Shown here: in pieces, positions 52,680-64,000 of the stretch
How the letters are laid out: every line of letters starts with the position of its first letter
Numbering within the stretch: the stretch's first letter is position 1
Assembly (NCBI RefSeq): GCF_002234615.1
Contig: NZ_NMQW01000049.1
Span: 62,001 to 126,000, forward strand
DNA from: Paenibacillus rigui
GTDB lineage: Bacteria; Bacillota; Bacilli; Paenibacillales; NBRC-103111
DNA: 64,000 nt
Direction of reading: 5' to 3'
The notes under the pieces: model-generated
Told to the model about the DNA's origin: nothing
The model's input: the letters and a program-made list of their open reading frames with translations, nothing else
Databases searched by the model: none
Made by a program: the position numbers and the translations under genes

Positions 52680-52698
52680 AGTAACAGTTACTGTTACT
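52680..52698. promoter_or_regulatory. Perfect dyad, candidate operator of the second Rrf2 regulator
   Basis: AGTAACAG-TTA-CTGTTACT, 26 bp upstream of the hydrolase start and within the divergent region shared with the rrf2 gene. An additional half-site AGTAAT lies adjacent. It would overlap the hydrolase promoter and cause repression. Confidence 0.6.
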
Positions 52699-52828
52699 TT
52701 TATAAAGATAATGGTTTATACTAAAGATGTCAAGTCCATTCCTTGACCACGTATTTTTAAATTTGATTTGCCTTTCAAAAATCAATAAACTAAAAATAAG
52801 CTTTAATAAGAAAGAAGGACTTGCAAAA

Positions 52829-53260
52829 ATGGCAAATAAAAGCCAACAGTTCTCTGTAGCCGTTCATATTTTATGCTTTCTTGAATTTAATAAAAAAGGC
52901 CGTACCACGTCTGAATTACTTGCTATGAGTGTGAACGCGAATCCGGCGGTGATTAGAAGAATTATGAGAAAACTGACTAAAGCTGGCCTTATTACATCTA
53001 CACTTGGAACCAATGCAGCGATAAGTCTGGCCCAAAAGGCAAATCAAATCACGCTGCTGGATGTATACCGTGCGACTATGGAAGATGATGAAATTTTTAT
53101 CATCCATCAAGAAACAAACCCGACCTGTCCGGTAGGAAGTAAAATGCCGCATTTATTAGGTGGAGTTTACACTAAAGTCCAAGCGACCATGGAGGACGAA
53201 TTGTCGGGTTTTACGATTGAGCAGCTAGTCGAGAGTGGAATCGTCGAAACGAAAGGGTAA
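52829..53260 (+). CDS. Rrf2-family transcriptional regulator (YwnA-like)
   Basis: A 143-residue winged-helix protein starting MANKSQQFSVAVHILCFLEF with GAAGGA 9 bases upstream. It shows VNANPAVIRRIMRKLTKAGL as recognition region and CPVGSKMPHLLGG near the C-terminus. Only a single Cys is in the sensor region, unlike the cluster of the first Rrf2 protein, so it probably senses something other than Fe-S status. Divergent from the alpha/beta hydrolase gene. Confidence 0.88.
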   Translation: MANKSQQFSVAVHILCFLEFNKKGRTTSELLAMSVNANPAVIRRIMRKLTKAGLITSTLGTNAAISLAQKANQITLLDVYRATMEDDEIFIIHQETNPTCPVGSKMPHLLGGVYTKVQATMEDELSGFTIEQLVESGIVETKG

Positions 53261-53290
53261 GACTGCGATGCGTGAACGATTCACCATCGT

Positions 53291-54119
<829 letters not shown>

Positions 54120-54156
54120 ATCTGGCATCCCTCCTGAATTTCACCTGATTCCATTC

Positions 54157-54187
54157 ATCATACACCTTAGAGTTACCTCGAAGTCAA
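54157..54187 (-). promoter_or_regulatory. MerR-type promoter of the merR/VOC operon
   Basis: TTGACT and TATGAT are separated by 19 bases (TCGAGGTAACTCTAAGGTG) that contain the dyad CTTCGAG/CTCTAAG. A 19-bp spacer is characteristic of MerR-activated promoters. Confidence 0.75.
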
Positions 54188-54225
54188 CCCCCTCTCCCCT
54201 TGCAAAAAAAAGAGGCGTTCCCCGC

Positions 54226-54256
54226 TTGACTTCGAGCCGGCTCTAACCTTTAAGCT
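54226..54256 (+). promoter_or_regulatory. MerR-type promoter of the EamA exporter gene
   Basis: TTGACT and TAAGCT are separated by 19 bases (TCGAGCCGGCTCTAACCTT). It shares TTGACTTCGAG and CTCTAA with the opposite promoter at 54157-54187, so one regulator should govern both. Confidence 0.75.
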
Positions 54257-54287
54257 GTAGCCAATACCTTTTCAGGAGGAATGGCCT

Positions 54288-55220
54288 ATGCGAATCAAAA
54301 TGTATGTCATGCTACTGCTCGTCTCCATTTTCATCGGAGCTTCGTTTAACCTTGCCGCTTATGCGGTTCACTATTTCTCCGCACCGGCTGCCGCAGCCTG
54401 GAGGTTTGGCCTTGCGTCCTTGCTCATCCTCGTTCTCCTGCTGATGCGGGAGCATATGAACAAAGCCGCGTGGGCCGCCAACTGGCCGATGTTTATTGCG
54501 CTTGGCCTCCTCGGTGTCTTCGGCTTCAACATGCTGTTCTTCGAGGGCATGAAATTCACTTCGCCGCTGAACGGCTCGCTGATCATGGCGACCAACCCCA
54601 TGGTCTCGGCGCTCCTCGCCCGTTGGATCCTGAAAGACAAGCTGACCGCACGCCAAAGCTTCGGCATCCTCGTCTCCCTGCTCGGGGTGCTGCTCGTCCT
54701 GACCCACGGCTCGTGGCAGGTCGTCCGCACGCTGTCCTTCTCCGGCGGGGACCTGCTGCTTGTCGGCGGCAACCTGTGCTGGGCATTGTACGGCGTGCTG
54801 AACCGGCGGTTCGTTCGGGGCTCAACAAGCCTGGCCACCACAGCCTACACCATGACCATCGGCGCCATAGGCTTGATCCTGTTCTCGGCCACCGCGCCGA
54901 GCCCGCTTCCTGTTGCGGCGGTTCCGGCCGCCGCTTGGGGCGCTATCGCGTTCATGGCCATATTCACCAGTGTGCTCGGCTACCTGTGGTGGAATGAGGG
55001 GATCGCCCAGCTCGGCGTCGGCAAAACAGCGATCTTCTTCAACCTCGTGCCCCTGGTCACGATGCTGCTGTCGCTCGCATCGGGCACCGAGGTAACGCCG
55101 GTGCAGCTGCTCGGAACTGCCATGGTCCTTACCGGCGTCGTTATCGCCTCCGCCGTCCGTCAAGCCGCCCGACGCCCGTCAGCGGTTCCGGCCAAACCCG
55201 CCCGGCAGAGCCCGCACTGA
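54288..55220 (+). CDS. EamA/DMT-superfamily exporter
   Basis: A 310-residue inner-membrane protein with ten hydrophobic segments in two EamA repeats (for example FGFNMLFFEGMKFTSPLNGS in repeat 1 and SVLGYLWWNEGIAQLGVGKT in repeat 2). It exports small metabolites or drugs. RBS AGGAGG lies about 8 bases before ATG. Divergent from merR, and its promoter carries the MerR site, so induction together with the VOC protein is inferred. Confidence 0.9.
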   Translation: MRIKMYVMLLLVSIFIGASFNLAAYAVHYFSAPAAAAWRFGLASLLILVLLLMREHMNKAAWAANWPMFIALGLLGVFGFNMLFFEGMKFTSPLNGSLIMATNPMVSALLARWILKDKLTARQSFGILVSLLGVLLVLTHGSWQVVRTLSFSGGDLLLVGGNLCWALYGVLNRRFVRGSTSLATTAYTMTIGAIGLILFSATAPSPLPVAAVPAAAWGAIAFMAIFTSVLGYLWWNEGIAQLGVGKTAIFFNLVPLVTMLLSLASGTEVTPVQLLGTAMVLTGVVIASAVRQAARRPSAVPAKPARQSPH

Positions 55221-55547
55221 AATGTGCGTCTCTGTCCCGAAAGCTACCGTACCGCGCGCTGATCCCGACGCATGGTACATTGGCATGCCGAGCCTCCACA
55301 CACGATCCCCTGCCAATTGAGCAGGGGCTTCAGCAGTCGGACTCTGCAAATGCAAAGTCCAGCCCCGCCTTGGAGGCAGGCGCTGCTCCTGCTCCGGCTT
55401 CTGCGCAGCCGTCCGTGCCGGGCACAGGGACAGTCTCCCGTCCCGATACATCTGCAGGCAAAACAGCCCCCAAGCGGCAAATAGCTGTACCGCTTGGGGG
55501 CTGTTCTATACTGTTTTATACTGTTCCATACATCGCGACTGCCAGCC
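55221..55547. other. 327-bp interval between exporter and GH38 genes
   Basis: No gene supported. A perfect 7-bp hairpin CCCCTGC/GCAGGGG lies at 55307-55327 and a strong bidirectional terminator at 55463-55504. Nothing else was recognised. Confidence 0.6.
55463..55504. terminator. Bidirectional terminator
   Basis: ACAGCCCCCAAGCGG pairs perfectly with CCGCTTGGGGGCTGT around an 12-base loop, with T-rich flanks. It ends the GH38 transcript and the convergent exporter transcript. Confidence 0.9.
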
Positions 55548-58500
55548 CTAATCCTCGAACACCAGCAGGATCGATTTGATCTCATACGGGCTGATCTCGA
55601 AGGAGACCGTTCCCTCTTCTCTTAACTCACCGATCGGGCGTTCCATCAGATCCGTTTCCTGCCAGCCTGCCACACGCGTGCCGCTAGTCAACGTGACGGT
55701 TCCGCGCATGCCTGCAAATTCGTGCAAGCGTACGATTACCGCATGGCGATCCTCTGCTTTCTTGACCGCATCGATCATCACATGGTCGGCGGATAGCGTG
55801 CATAGGGAGAACGCCTGCTTCTCCGTGCCGCCGCTTCTGGCCTGTACCGGGTTGTTCAAGGCCCAGGCCGAAGCCACCGTGCCGCCTTGCAGCCAATCGC
55901 CCTCATGCGGGTACAACGCATAGGTAAATTCATGCTCCCCTTGGTCCGCCTGCGGATCGGGCACCATGGCCGACTTAATAAGGGAAAGCCGCATTACGTT
56001 ATCTTTAATGTCATAACCGTATTTGCAATCGTTCATCAGACTGACGCCGTAATTACGCTCCGACAAATCCGCCCATTGGTGGCCGACCGACTCGAATCTC
56101 GCATAATCCCAGCTCGTATTCCAATGCGTCGGCCGCTTTACGTTACCGAACTGAATATCGTAGGTGGCCTCTGCCGCATGAATTTGAACAGGGAAGGCCG
56201 CTTTCAGCAGCTGCCGCTGTTCGTGCCAATCGACCTTCGTCTCGAAGTCGATTCGGCGTTGGTCGGCATACACAATCAGGTTCTGAACGATGGTGGACTT
56301 GCTGTATCTCCACTCCATCCGGACCACGGCACGCACCGGCCCGATCTCGGTCACCTCCAGAGAGGTCAGCCCGTCGATCTCACGCATTTTTTCCTGATAA
56401 AAGATATCGATATCCCAAGCCTCATGGCGCCCCTTCGGCTTATCCTCGAACACCTGTAGCACATTCGCCCGAGCGTCCTCGGCCAATACCTCGCGGCGGG
56501 CCGCAAGGTCGTACAGCCTCGTCAGCTGTCCCTTCGCATTCCACTCGATCTCGTAGAGCGGCGTTGTCAGCCCGTTCTCAGTTAATCGGAACGGCTGGGA
56601 CGGCACGCTTGCCGCCATAGCCTGCTCCGCTGCAGTACTGCTGAGCCGTACCGTCGTATACCCCATCGCCGGCATGTTCTTGACCGCCACATACCAGGCG
56701 TCTGCGGTACGCTGCGCCTGCAGCACGCGGCCTTCAAGATCGGTCCATACCCCCTGCTCCATGCCGTCCTCCGCTTGGATACGCACGACGTCGCCGCGTA
56801 CCCAGGACGAGGAGTGGAACAAGGTGAACTCCCGCACGACTGCGTTTTCGTTCGATACGGCGAGTCGTTCTGCCGCCTGCTGCCATACCTTATGGGCGAT
56901 TGCGAATGCCTCCGCATACTCTTCCCTGCTATCCTGATACACCTCGCCAATCGAGGAGCCGGGGATAATATCATGGAACTGGTTGCGGAGGATGATTTTC
57001 CAGCCCTCATACAGCTCCTGCTGCGGATACTGGCTCCACGCCGACTGCAGGCCGCTGCCCAGAACTGCCATCCACTCGGTTTCCCGGTACAGCAGCTCCA
57101 GCTTTCGGTTCGCCCTTTTGTTGTAGGCTTGGCTGGTGTAAGTGCCGCGGTGCAGCTCCAGGTACAGCTCTCCGTTCCACGTATGCACGTAGCGGTCGGT
57201 CATCGCGATTTCTTCCTTCAGCCTATCGAAATATTCATCGGCACGCCCCGTCTTGGCTTGAGGAAGCCCCGGCATGCGCTCCAGCCTGCGGCGCATCTCG
57301 AGCATCTCGCGGTTGACCCCGCCGCCCCCGTCGCCATAGCCATAGGAGAGCAGCAGCTCTTTGTTGATTTCCTTATCGCGGTAGCCGTCCCAGATCCCTT
57401 GAATGGATGCAGGAGTGATGCTCCCGTTATACGTATAATAAAAAGCGCCCTCACTCGTCCCCGGGTCCGGCGTCGTAATGAAATGCGTCAGCACCTCGCT
57501 GCCGTCGATGCCTCTCCAGACGAATGTGTCATGCGGCATCCGGTTATACTGGTTCCAGCTGATCTTGGTCGTCATGAACATGTCGATACCGGACTTGCGT
57601 AAAATTTGCGGCAGCGCCCAGCTGTAGCCGAACACGTCCGGAAGCCACAGGTAGCGGCACTCCACACCGAACTCGTCACGGAAGAAGCGCGTCCCGTACA
57701 GCAGCTGGCGCACCAGCGATTCACCGGAGGCCAGATTGCAGTCCGCTTCCAGCCACATGGCTCCGCTGGCTTCCCAGCGTCCTTGCGCAACCCGTTCTTT
57801 GATCTGCTCGTAGATCGCCGGGTAATCGTTCTTGATATATTCATACAGCTGAGGCTGTGTTTGCAGGAACACATAGTCCGGGTACAGCTCCATGAGCCGA
57901 AGCACCGTGGAGAAGGAGCGCGCGGCCTTTTCCCGCGTATGCTTCAAGCGCCACAGCCAGGCTACGTCAATATGGGTATGCCCGATGCAGTACACATGGA
58001 CCGGATGATGGTTAGGCATCTGATCCAGCTGCTGGCGAAGCGAATCGAGCGCTTCCGATAACGATGCGTAGAAAGCCTCCGAGCCCGGCTCGGACCAATC
58101 GATCAGCAGAAAGGAGCGGTCCAACGCCGACAGCAGCTCGTGCCGCTCCGGCCGGTTCTCGGCGAGCTGCTCTACTGTATCCAGCACAGCCCGGCTCGTG
58201 TAATACAGGTCGTCCGCGGTTTCATCCAGCCAGCCTAACGCGGCGTGTTGGATTTGATTTTCAATCGGCTCCGCTTTGCCGTATCCATTCAAGCCCGACC
58301 AAAGCCGGAATTGAAAGCTCACCCGGCTTCCCGCCGTCTCCGGTGCGAAAAATACTTCCTCGTGATTGGAATCGACGCCCTGATACGGCTCCCCGTTCAA
58401 GAACAGCAGCGACTCAAAGCCGCTGTTGTTGCCGCCGCCCGTCCGGCCGAAGTTGAAGCGGCCGACGATCTTTTTCCCCTGCCACTGGGCCGGAATGTCC

Positions 58501-58712
58501 GCTGCGAAGGCGAGCCACATGTACAGGTCACGGCCTGTCCATCTCTCCCCGATGGAGACCTCCTTCCACTCGCCGTCCTCTGCAGGATAAGCTCCGATCT
58601 CGCCTGCCTCGTCCAGCTTCATCCTCATCCCCGTGATCTGCTGCTCATCCCGGTACCGGAAGCCCTCGATATCCCTGATGCGCGCAGCCAGCTTTTCTTT
58701 CGTCCACAACAT
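55548..58712 (-). CDS. Alpha-mannosidase, glycosyl hydrolase family 38
   Basis: A 1,054-residue cytoplasmic GH38 enzyme that removes alpha-mannose. The zinc/catalytic signature GHTHIDVAWLWRL is at 244-256 (His245, Asp249) and the nucleophile Asp359 is in YLWLPDVFGYSWALPQ. An N-terminal beta-sandwich domain (about 50-240) and long C-terminal beta domains match the bacterial/lysosomal-type architecture. RBS AAAGGG before ATG. Gene order binding protein, GH2, GH38 on one strand places it at the end of locus H, with a terminator behind it. Confidence 0.92.
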   Translation of the reverse strand: MLWTKEKLAARIRDIEGFRYRDEQQITGMRMKLDEAGEIGAYPAEDGEWKEVSIGERWTGRDLYMWLAFAADIPAQWQGKKIVGRFNFGRTGGGNNSGFESLLFLNGEPYQGVDSNHEEVFFAPETAGSRVSFQFRLWSGLNGYGKAEPIENQIQHAALGWLDETADDLYYTSRAVLDTVEQLAENRPERHELLSALDRSFLLIDWSEPGSEAFYASLSEALDSLRQQLDQMPNHHPVHVYCIGHTHIDVAWLWRLKHTREKAARSFSTVLRLMELYPDYVFLQTQPQLYEYIKNDYPAIYEQIKERVAQGRWEASGAMWLEADCNLASGESLVRQLLYGTRFFRDEFGVECRYLWLPDVFGYSWALPQILRKSGIDMFMTTKISWNQYNRMPHDTFVWRGIDGSEVLTHFITTPDPGTSEGAFYYTYNGSITPASIQGIWDGYRDKEINKELLLSYGYGDGGGGVNREMLEMRRRLERMPGLPQAKTGRADEYFDRLKEEIAMTDRYVHTWNGELYLELHRGTYTSQAYNKRANRKLELLYRETEWMAVLGSGLQSAWSQYPQQELYEGWKIILRNQFHDIIPGSSIGEVYQDSREEYAEAFAIAHKVWQQAAERLAVSNENAVVREFTLFHSSSWVRGDVVRIQAEDGMEQGVWTDLEGRVLQAQRTADAWYVAVKNMPAMGYTTVRLSSTAAEQAMAASVPSQPFRLTENGLTTPLYEIEWNAKGQLTRLYDLAARREVLAEDARANVLQVFEDKPKGRHEAWDIDIFYQEKMREIDGLTSLEVTEIGPVRAVVRMEWRYSKSTIVQNLIVYADQRRIDFETKVDWHEQRQLLKAAFPVQIHAAEATYDIQFGNVKRPTHWNTSWDYARFESVGHQWADLSERNYGVSLMNDCKYGYDIKDNVMRLSLIKSAMVPDPQADQGEHEFTYALYPHEGDWLQGGTVASAWALNNPVQARSGGTEKQAFSLCTLSADHVMIDAVKKAEDRHAVIVRLHEFAGMRGTVTLTSGTRVAGWQETDLMERPIGELREEGTVSFEISPYEIKSILLVFED

Positions 58713-58750
58713 CCTGTTTCACCCTTTCCCTTACTTCCATGCTCTATGAA

Positions 58751-61882
<3,132 letters not shown>

Positions 61883-61896
61883 TCCATAGGATCGTT

Positions 61897-63285
61897 TTAC
61901 TTCGCTAATGTGCCCTGCACTTGAGCAGGATCGAAGCTTGGGTTCGCCTTCGCTTGCGTGTCGCCTGCTGCTTTCGCTTTGTCCAGCGCCGCGTTATAAC
62001 GCGTATTCAGGTCTTTGATCACTTGATCCAGATCGCCGCCTTGAATCATATATTTCGTCAGCGCATCGGATTTCTTCATCCCTTCCACCTTGCCCTCGAT
62101 GATCAAGGTAGGCGCCGCAGGATAGATCGCATCATATTTCGTCGGATTGAAGCCCTCGATACCCGGAATGTTGGCTTTCTTCGCCTTCGCAGTTACATGC
62201 GGCAGAATGGAGACGCCATAGCCGCCTTCCTGGTAGCCGGTTTGAACCTCATCGCCGTACATATACTCCAGGAATCTCCAAGCCTGTTCCTTATGCTCGG
62301 AATCTTTGCTGATGGACAGGTAAGCGCCCCCGTTAACAAGCGAAGCTCCCTTTACCGTACCGTCGATCGTCGGAACTTGAGCCGCAGCCCATTTGATCTG
62401 AGCCGGGAATTGGTTCTTGTAGACAGCCGGCTCTGCGGAATGGTTAATGTACATCCCGATTTTACCTTGTGCAAATTGAGCGCGCAGCGGGTCAATATCC
62501 AGACCTTCCGTGCCCGGCAGCATGCTGCCATCCACTTTCATTTGGCGCAAAGCTTCTGTAATTTCTTTGTAAGCGCCGAAGTCATATTGGCCGGTCTTCA
62601 AGTTGTAGCCCTCGACAACGCCTGTTCCGCTGAGCGTCGCGATAGGATAAGCTACCCGGTCGATAGCGGAGGTATTTTTGAAGTTGCCGGCGAAGCCGTA
62701 AGCGCCTGTGCTTTTGCCCGCTTCCGTCAGCTTCTTGGATACCTCAACCAGTTCCTTCAATGTTTTTGGCGGCTCTTTAATGCCGGCTTTCTCGAACAGA
62801 TCGACGTTGTAGATCAAACGCCACATTTGGCCGACGTTCGGCAGGCTGTAAATTTTGCCTTCATAAATATTTTTTTCTTCCACCAGCGTGCTGGCGAATT
62901 TTTTCTTCATATCCTCGCTCATGTACGAATCCAACGGAGACAAGAAGCCCTTTTTCACCCATGGCACGACTTTGTTGAAGTCAACGCGAAGAATGTCCGG
63001 CGCCTGCTTGCTTGCAAAAGCGATATCTACGGATTGATCGTAGTTATCCGCCATGACGTTCAACTCGACCTCTACGTTATCCTTGTTCGTTTCATTGTAT
63101 TTAGCAATGACTTGTTTAATATAATCAGCATCGGAACGGTCATTGGTCCAATAAGTCAGCTTCGTTTTCGCACCGCTCTTGGCACTGCCCTTCGAATCGG
63201 CCGAGCTGTCCGGTTGTGTTGCACAAGCGCTAAGCGATAAGGCCAGCAGCATGCTTAGTGCCGGTACATAAACTTTCTTTTTCAT
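61897..63285 (-). CDS. Extracellular solute-binding lipoprotein, locus H
   Basis: A 462-residue sugar-binding lipoprotein with lipobox SLSAC (Cys21). It is a close paralogue of the locus A protein: both have YWTxDRxDADYIK, NKDNxEVEL and ALRAQFA-type conserved blocks (DIDPLRAQFA). The ATG at 63285 has GGAGG 8 bases upstream; the frame extends to 63303 without need. Permeases for it are not in the window and presumably lie beyond the right edge. Confidence 0.92.
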   Translation of the reverse strand: MKKKVYVPALSMLLALSLSACATQPDSSADSKGSAKSGAKTKLTYWTNDRSDADYIKQVIAKYNETNKDNVEVELNVMADNYDQSVDIAFASKQAPDILRVDFNKVVPWVKKGFLSPLDSYMSEDMKKKFASTLVEEKNIYEGKIYSLPNVGQMWRLIYNVDLFEKAGIKEPPKTLKELVEVSKKLTEAGKSTGAYGFAGNFKNTSAIDRVAYPIATLSGTGVVEGYNLKTGQYDFGAYKEITEALRQMKVDGSMLPGTEGLDIDPLRAQFAQGKIGMYINHSAEPAVYKNQFPAQIKWAAAQVPTIDGTVKGASLVNGGAYLSISKDSEHKEQAWRFLEYMYGDEVQTGYQEGGYGVSILPHVTAKAKKANIPGIEGFNPTKYDAIYPAAPTLIIEGKVEGMKKSDALTKYMIQGGDLDQVIKDLNTRYNAALDKAKAAGDTQAKANPSFDPAQVQGTLAK

Positions 63286-63331
63286 TCTTACATCCTCCCC
63301 CAAGCAGATAAGTGTTTACGTTGCTGGTTTT

Positions 63332-63374
63332 ATTATAGATCAAGGTGCTCCGATCTCAGGAAGGACAAAACAAC
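63332..63374 (-). promoter_or_regulatory. Candidate promoter of the locus H binding-protein gene
   Basis: TATAAT (63332-63337) with GTTGTTTTGT 37 bases upstream, at the same distance as TTGGTTTTGC in the paralogous locus A promoter (12058-12100). Two sites only, so suggestive. Confidence 0.4.
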
Positions 63375-63413
63375 TGTTGATAGAGGATGAAATCGCTTTT
63401 TTCGGCCAAGCCC

Positions 63414-64000
63414 TTACATTGCCTCCTCCGGCCTATGCGGAAGCGCCGCGGGCGGCTCCCCTCCGGCCAGAGGAATCCATAAGGTGACGACCGTCTTGAC
63501 GCCAGGTTCACTGGTCAGCTGCATGCGGGCCTCCGAGCCGTAATACAGCTGAAGCCGGCTGTACACATTGGATAGCGCGTAGGAGGACCGGGTGGCGGTC
63601 ACCTGCGTGAGCTGGGCGTACACCTCCTCGGCATCCATGCCGGACCCGTTATCCTCTACGGTCAACCTCAGGCAATCCCCGTCCTGGTCGATGCCGATAT
63701 AGATGAAGCCGCCGTGTTCCATATGCTGAAAGCCATGCAAAATGCTGTTTTCCACCAAAGGCTGCAGCAGTATTTTGATCATCGGCAGCCGGTTCCATTC
63801 CGGAGCTTTCAGCTCGATGACATAGGCGAACAGCCCTTCGTAGCATTTCTTCTGGATTTCCATGTACTGCCTTACATGCTCCAGCTCCTTCTCCAGCGTC
63901 GTCAGCTCGTTCCCGTTATTTAAGCCCAGCTGAAACAGCTTGGACAAGGAAATGATCATGTCTCTGACGTCCTGCCGCTCGGCCGTTTCCGACTTCCACA
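63414..64000 (-). CDS. YesM-type sensor histidine kinase, C-terminal part, cut by the window edge
   Basis: The frame is open to the window end (first full codon at 63998) and reads SETAERQDVRDMIISLSKL, so about 195 residues are present. The DHp end and the ATPase domain are visible: LQPLVENSILHGF, VEDNGSGMD and SNVYSRLQLYYG. It resembles the locus A kinase closely (LSxLFQLGL, QKKCYE). Unlike in locus A, no regulator gene lies between kinase and binding-protein gene; it must lie upstream of the kinase, outside the window, or elsewhere. Confidence 0.88.
   Translation of the reverse strand, partial: WKSETAERQDVRDMIISLSKLFQLGLNNGNELTTLEKELEHVRQYMEIQKKCYEGLFAYVIELKAPEWNRLPMIKILLQPLVENSILHGFQHMEHGGFIYIGIDQDGDCLRLTVEDNGSGMDAEEVYAQLTQVTATRSSYALSNVYSRLQLYYGSEARMQLTSEPGVKTVVTLWIPLAGGEPPAALPHRPEEAM

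Noticed and set aside
63312-63332. Possible catabolite-response element near the locus H binding-protein start
   Set aside because: Three mismatches to the conserved positions of the cre consensus; too weak to report as a feature.

Overview
The window looks like a chromosome segment of a spore-forming Paenibacillus-type bacterium (Bacillota). The evidence is a complete GerA-type spore germination operon, three YesM/YesN-linked sugar ABC systems, an S-layer-homology (SLH) surface protein, lipoprotein signal peptides and strong AGGAGG ribosome sites with frequent TTG/GTG starts. Most of the DNA is GC-rich. Two stretches (about 22.45-24.2 kb and 48.4-53.3 kb) are visibly AT-richer and look acquired. 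I saw no tRNA, rRNA or CRISPR array.

Layout. (A) 1-17.4 kb: the end of a flavin monooxygenase gene, then a minus-strand locus for an anionic, probably sulfated glycan. In transcription order it holds sensor kinase, AraC-type response regulator, solute-binding lipoprotein, two permeases, heparinase II/III-like lyase, secreted family-8 polysaccharide lyase and sulfatase. A Gfo/Idh/MocA oxidoreductase lies upstream. (B) 17.6-21.7 kb: ger operon in the order A-C-D-B. (C) 21.8-24.6 kb: decayed IS1595-type sequences enclosing an AT-rich hxlR/short-chain-dehydrogenase pair, next to a truncated DUF3048 lipoprotein gene. (D) 24.7-33.6 kb: DUF2905 protein, sugar-phosphate isomerase-like protein, class III dioxygenase, an ECF sigma/anti-sigma/ABC exporter operon, thioredoxin with an IDEAL-like protein and an Rrf2 regulator, and a D,D-carboxypeptidase lipoprotein. 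(E) 33.7-48.3 kb: second glycan locus with a 1,879-residue beta-helix/SLH protein, two permeases, kinase, regulator, binding protein and a GH115-type glucuronidase. (F) 48.7-53.3 kb: AT-rich stretch with a broken murB, a lipoprotein, a serine hydrolase, an alpha/beta hydrolase and a second Rrf2 regulator. (G) 53.3-55.2 kb: MerR/VOC operon divergent from an EamA exporter. (H) 55.5-64 kb: third glycan locus with GH38, GH2, binding protein and the end of another YesM kinase.

How the genes work together. In locus A only the PL8 lyase has a signal peptide; the heparinase-like lyase and the sulfatase do not. The simplest reading is outside cleavage by PL8, import by the ABC system, then desulfation and further cleavage inside. 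None of the transporters has its own ATPase here, so a shared MsmX-type ATPase elsewhere is likely. In locus E three promoters carry the same upstream motif at the same distance from the -10 box, a good candidate for the YesN-type operator. In all three glycan loci a terminator directly follows the binding-protein gene, which would let that protein outnumber the rest.
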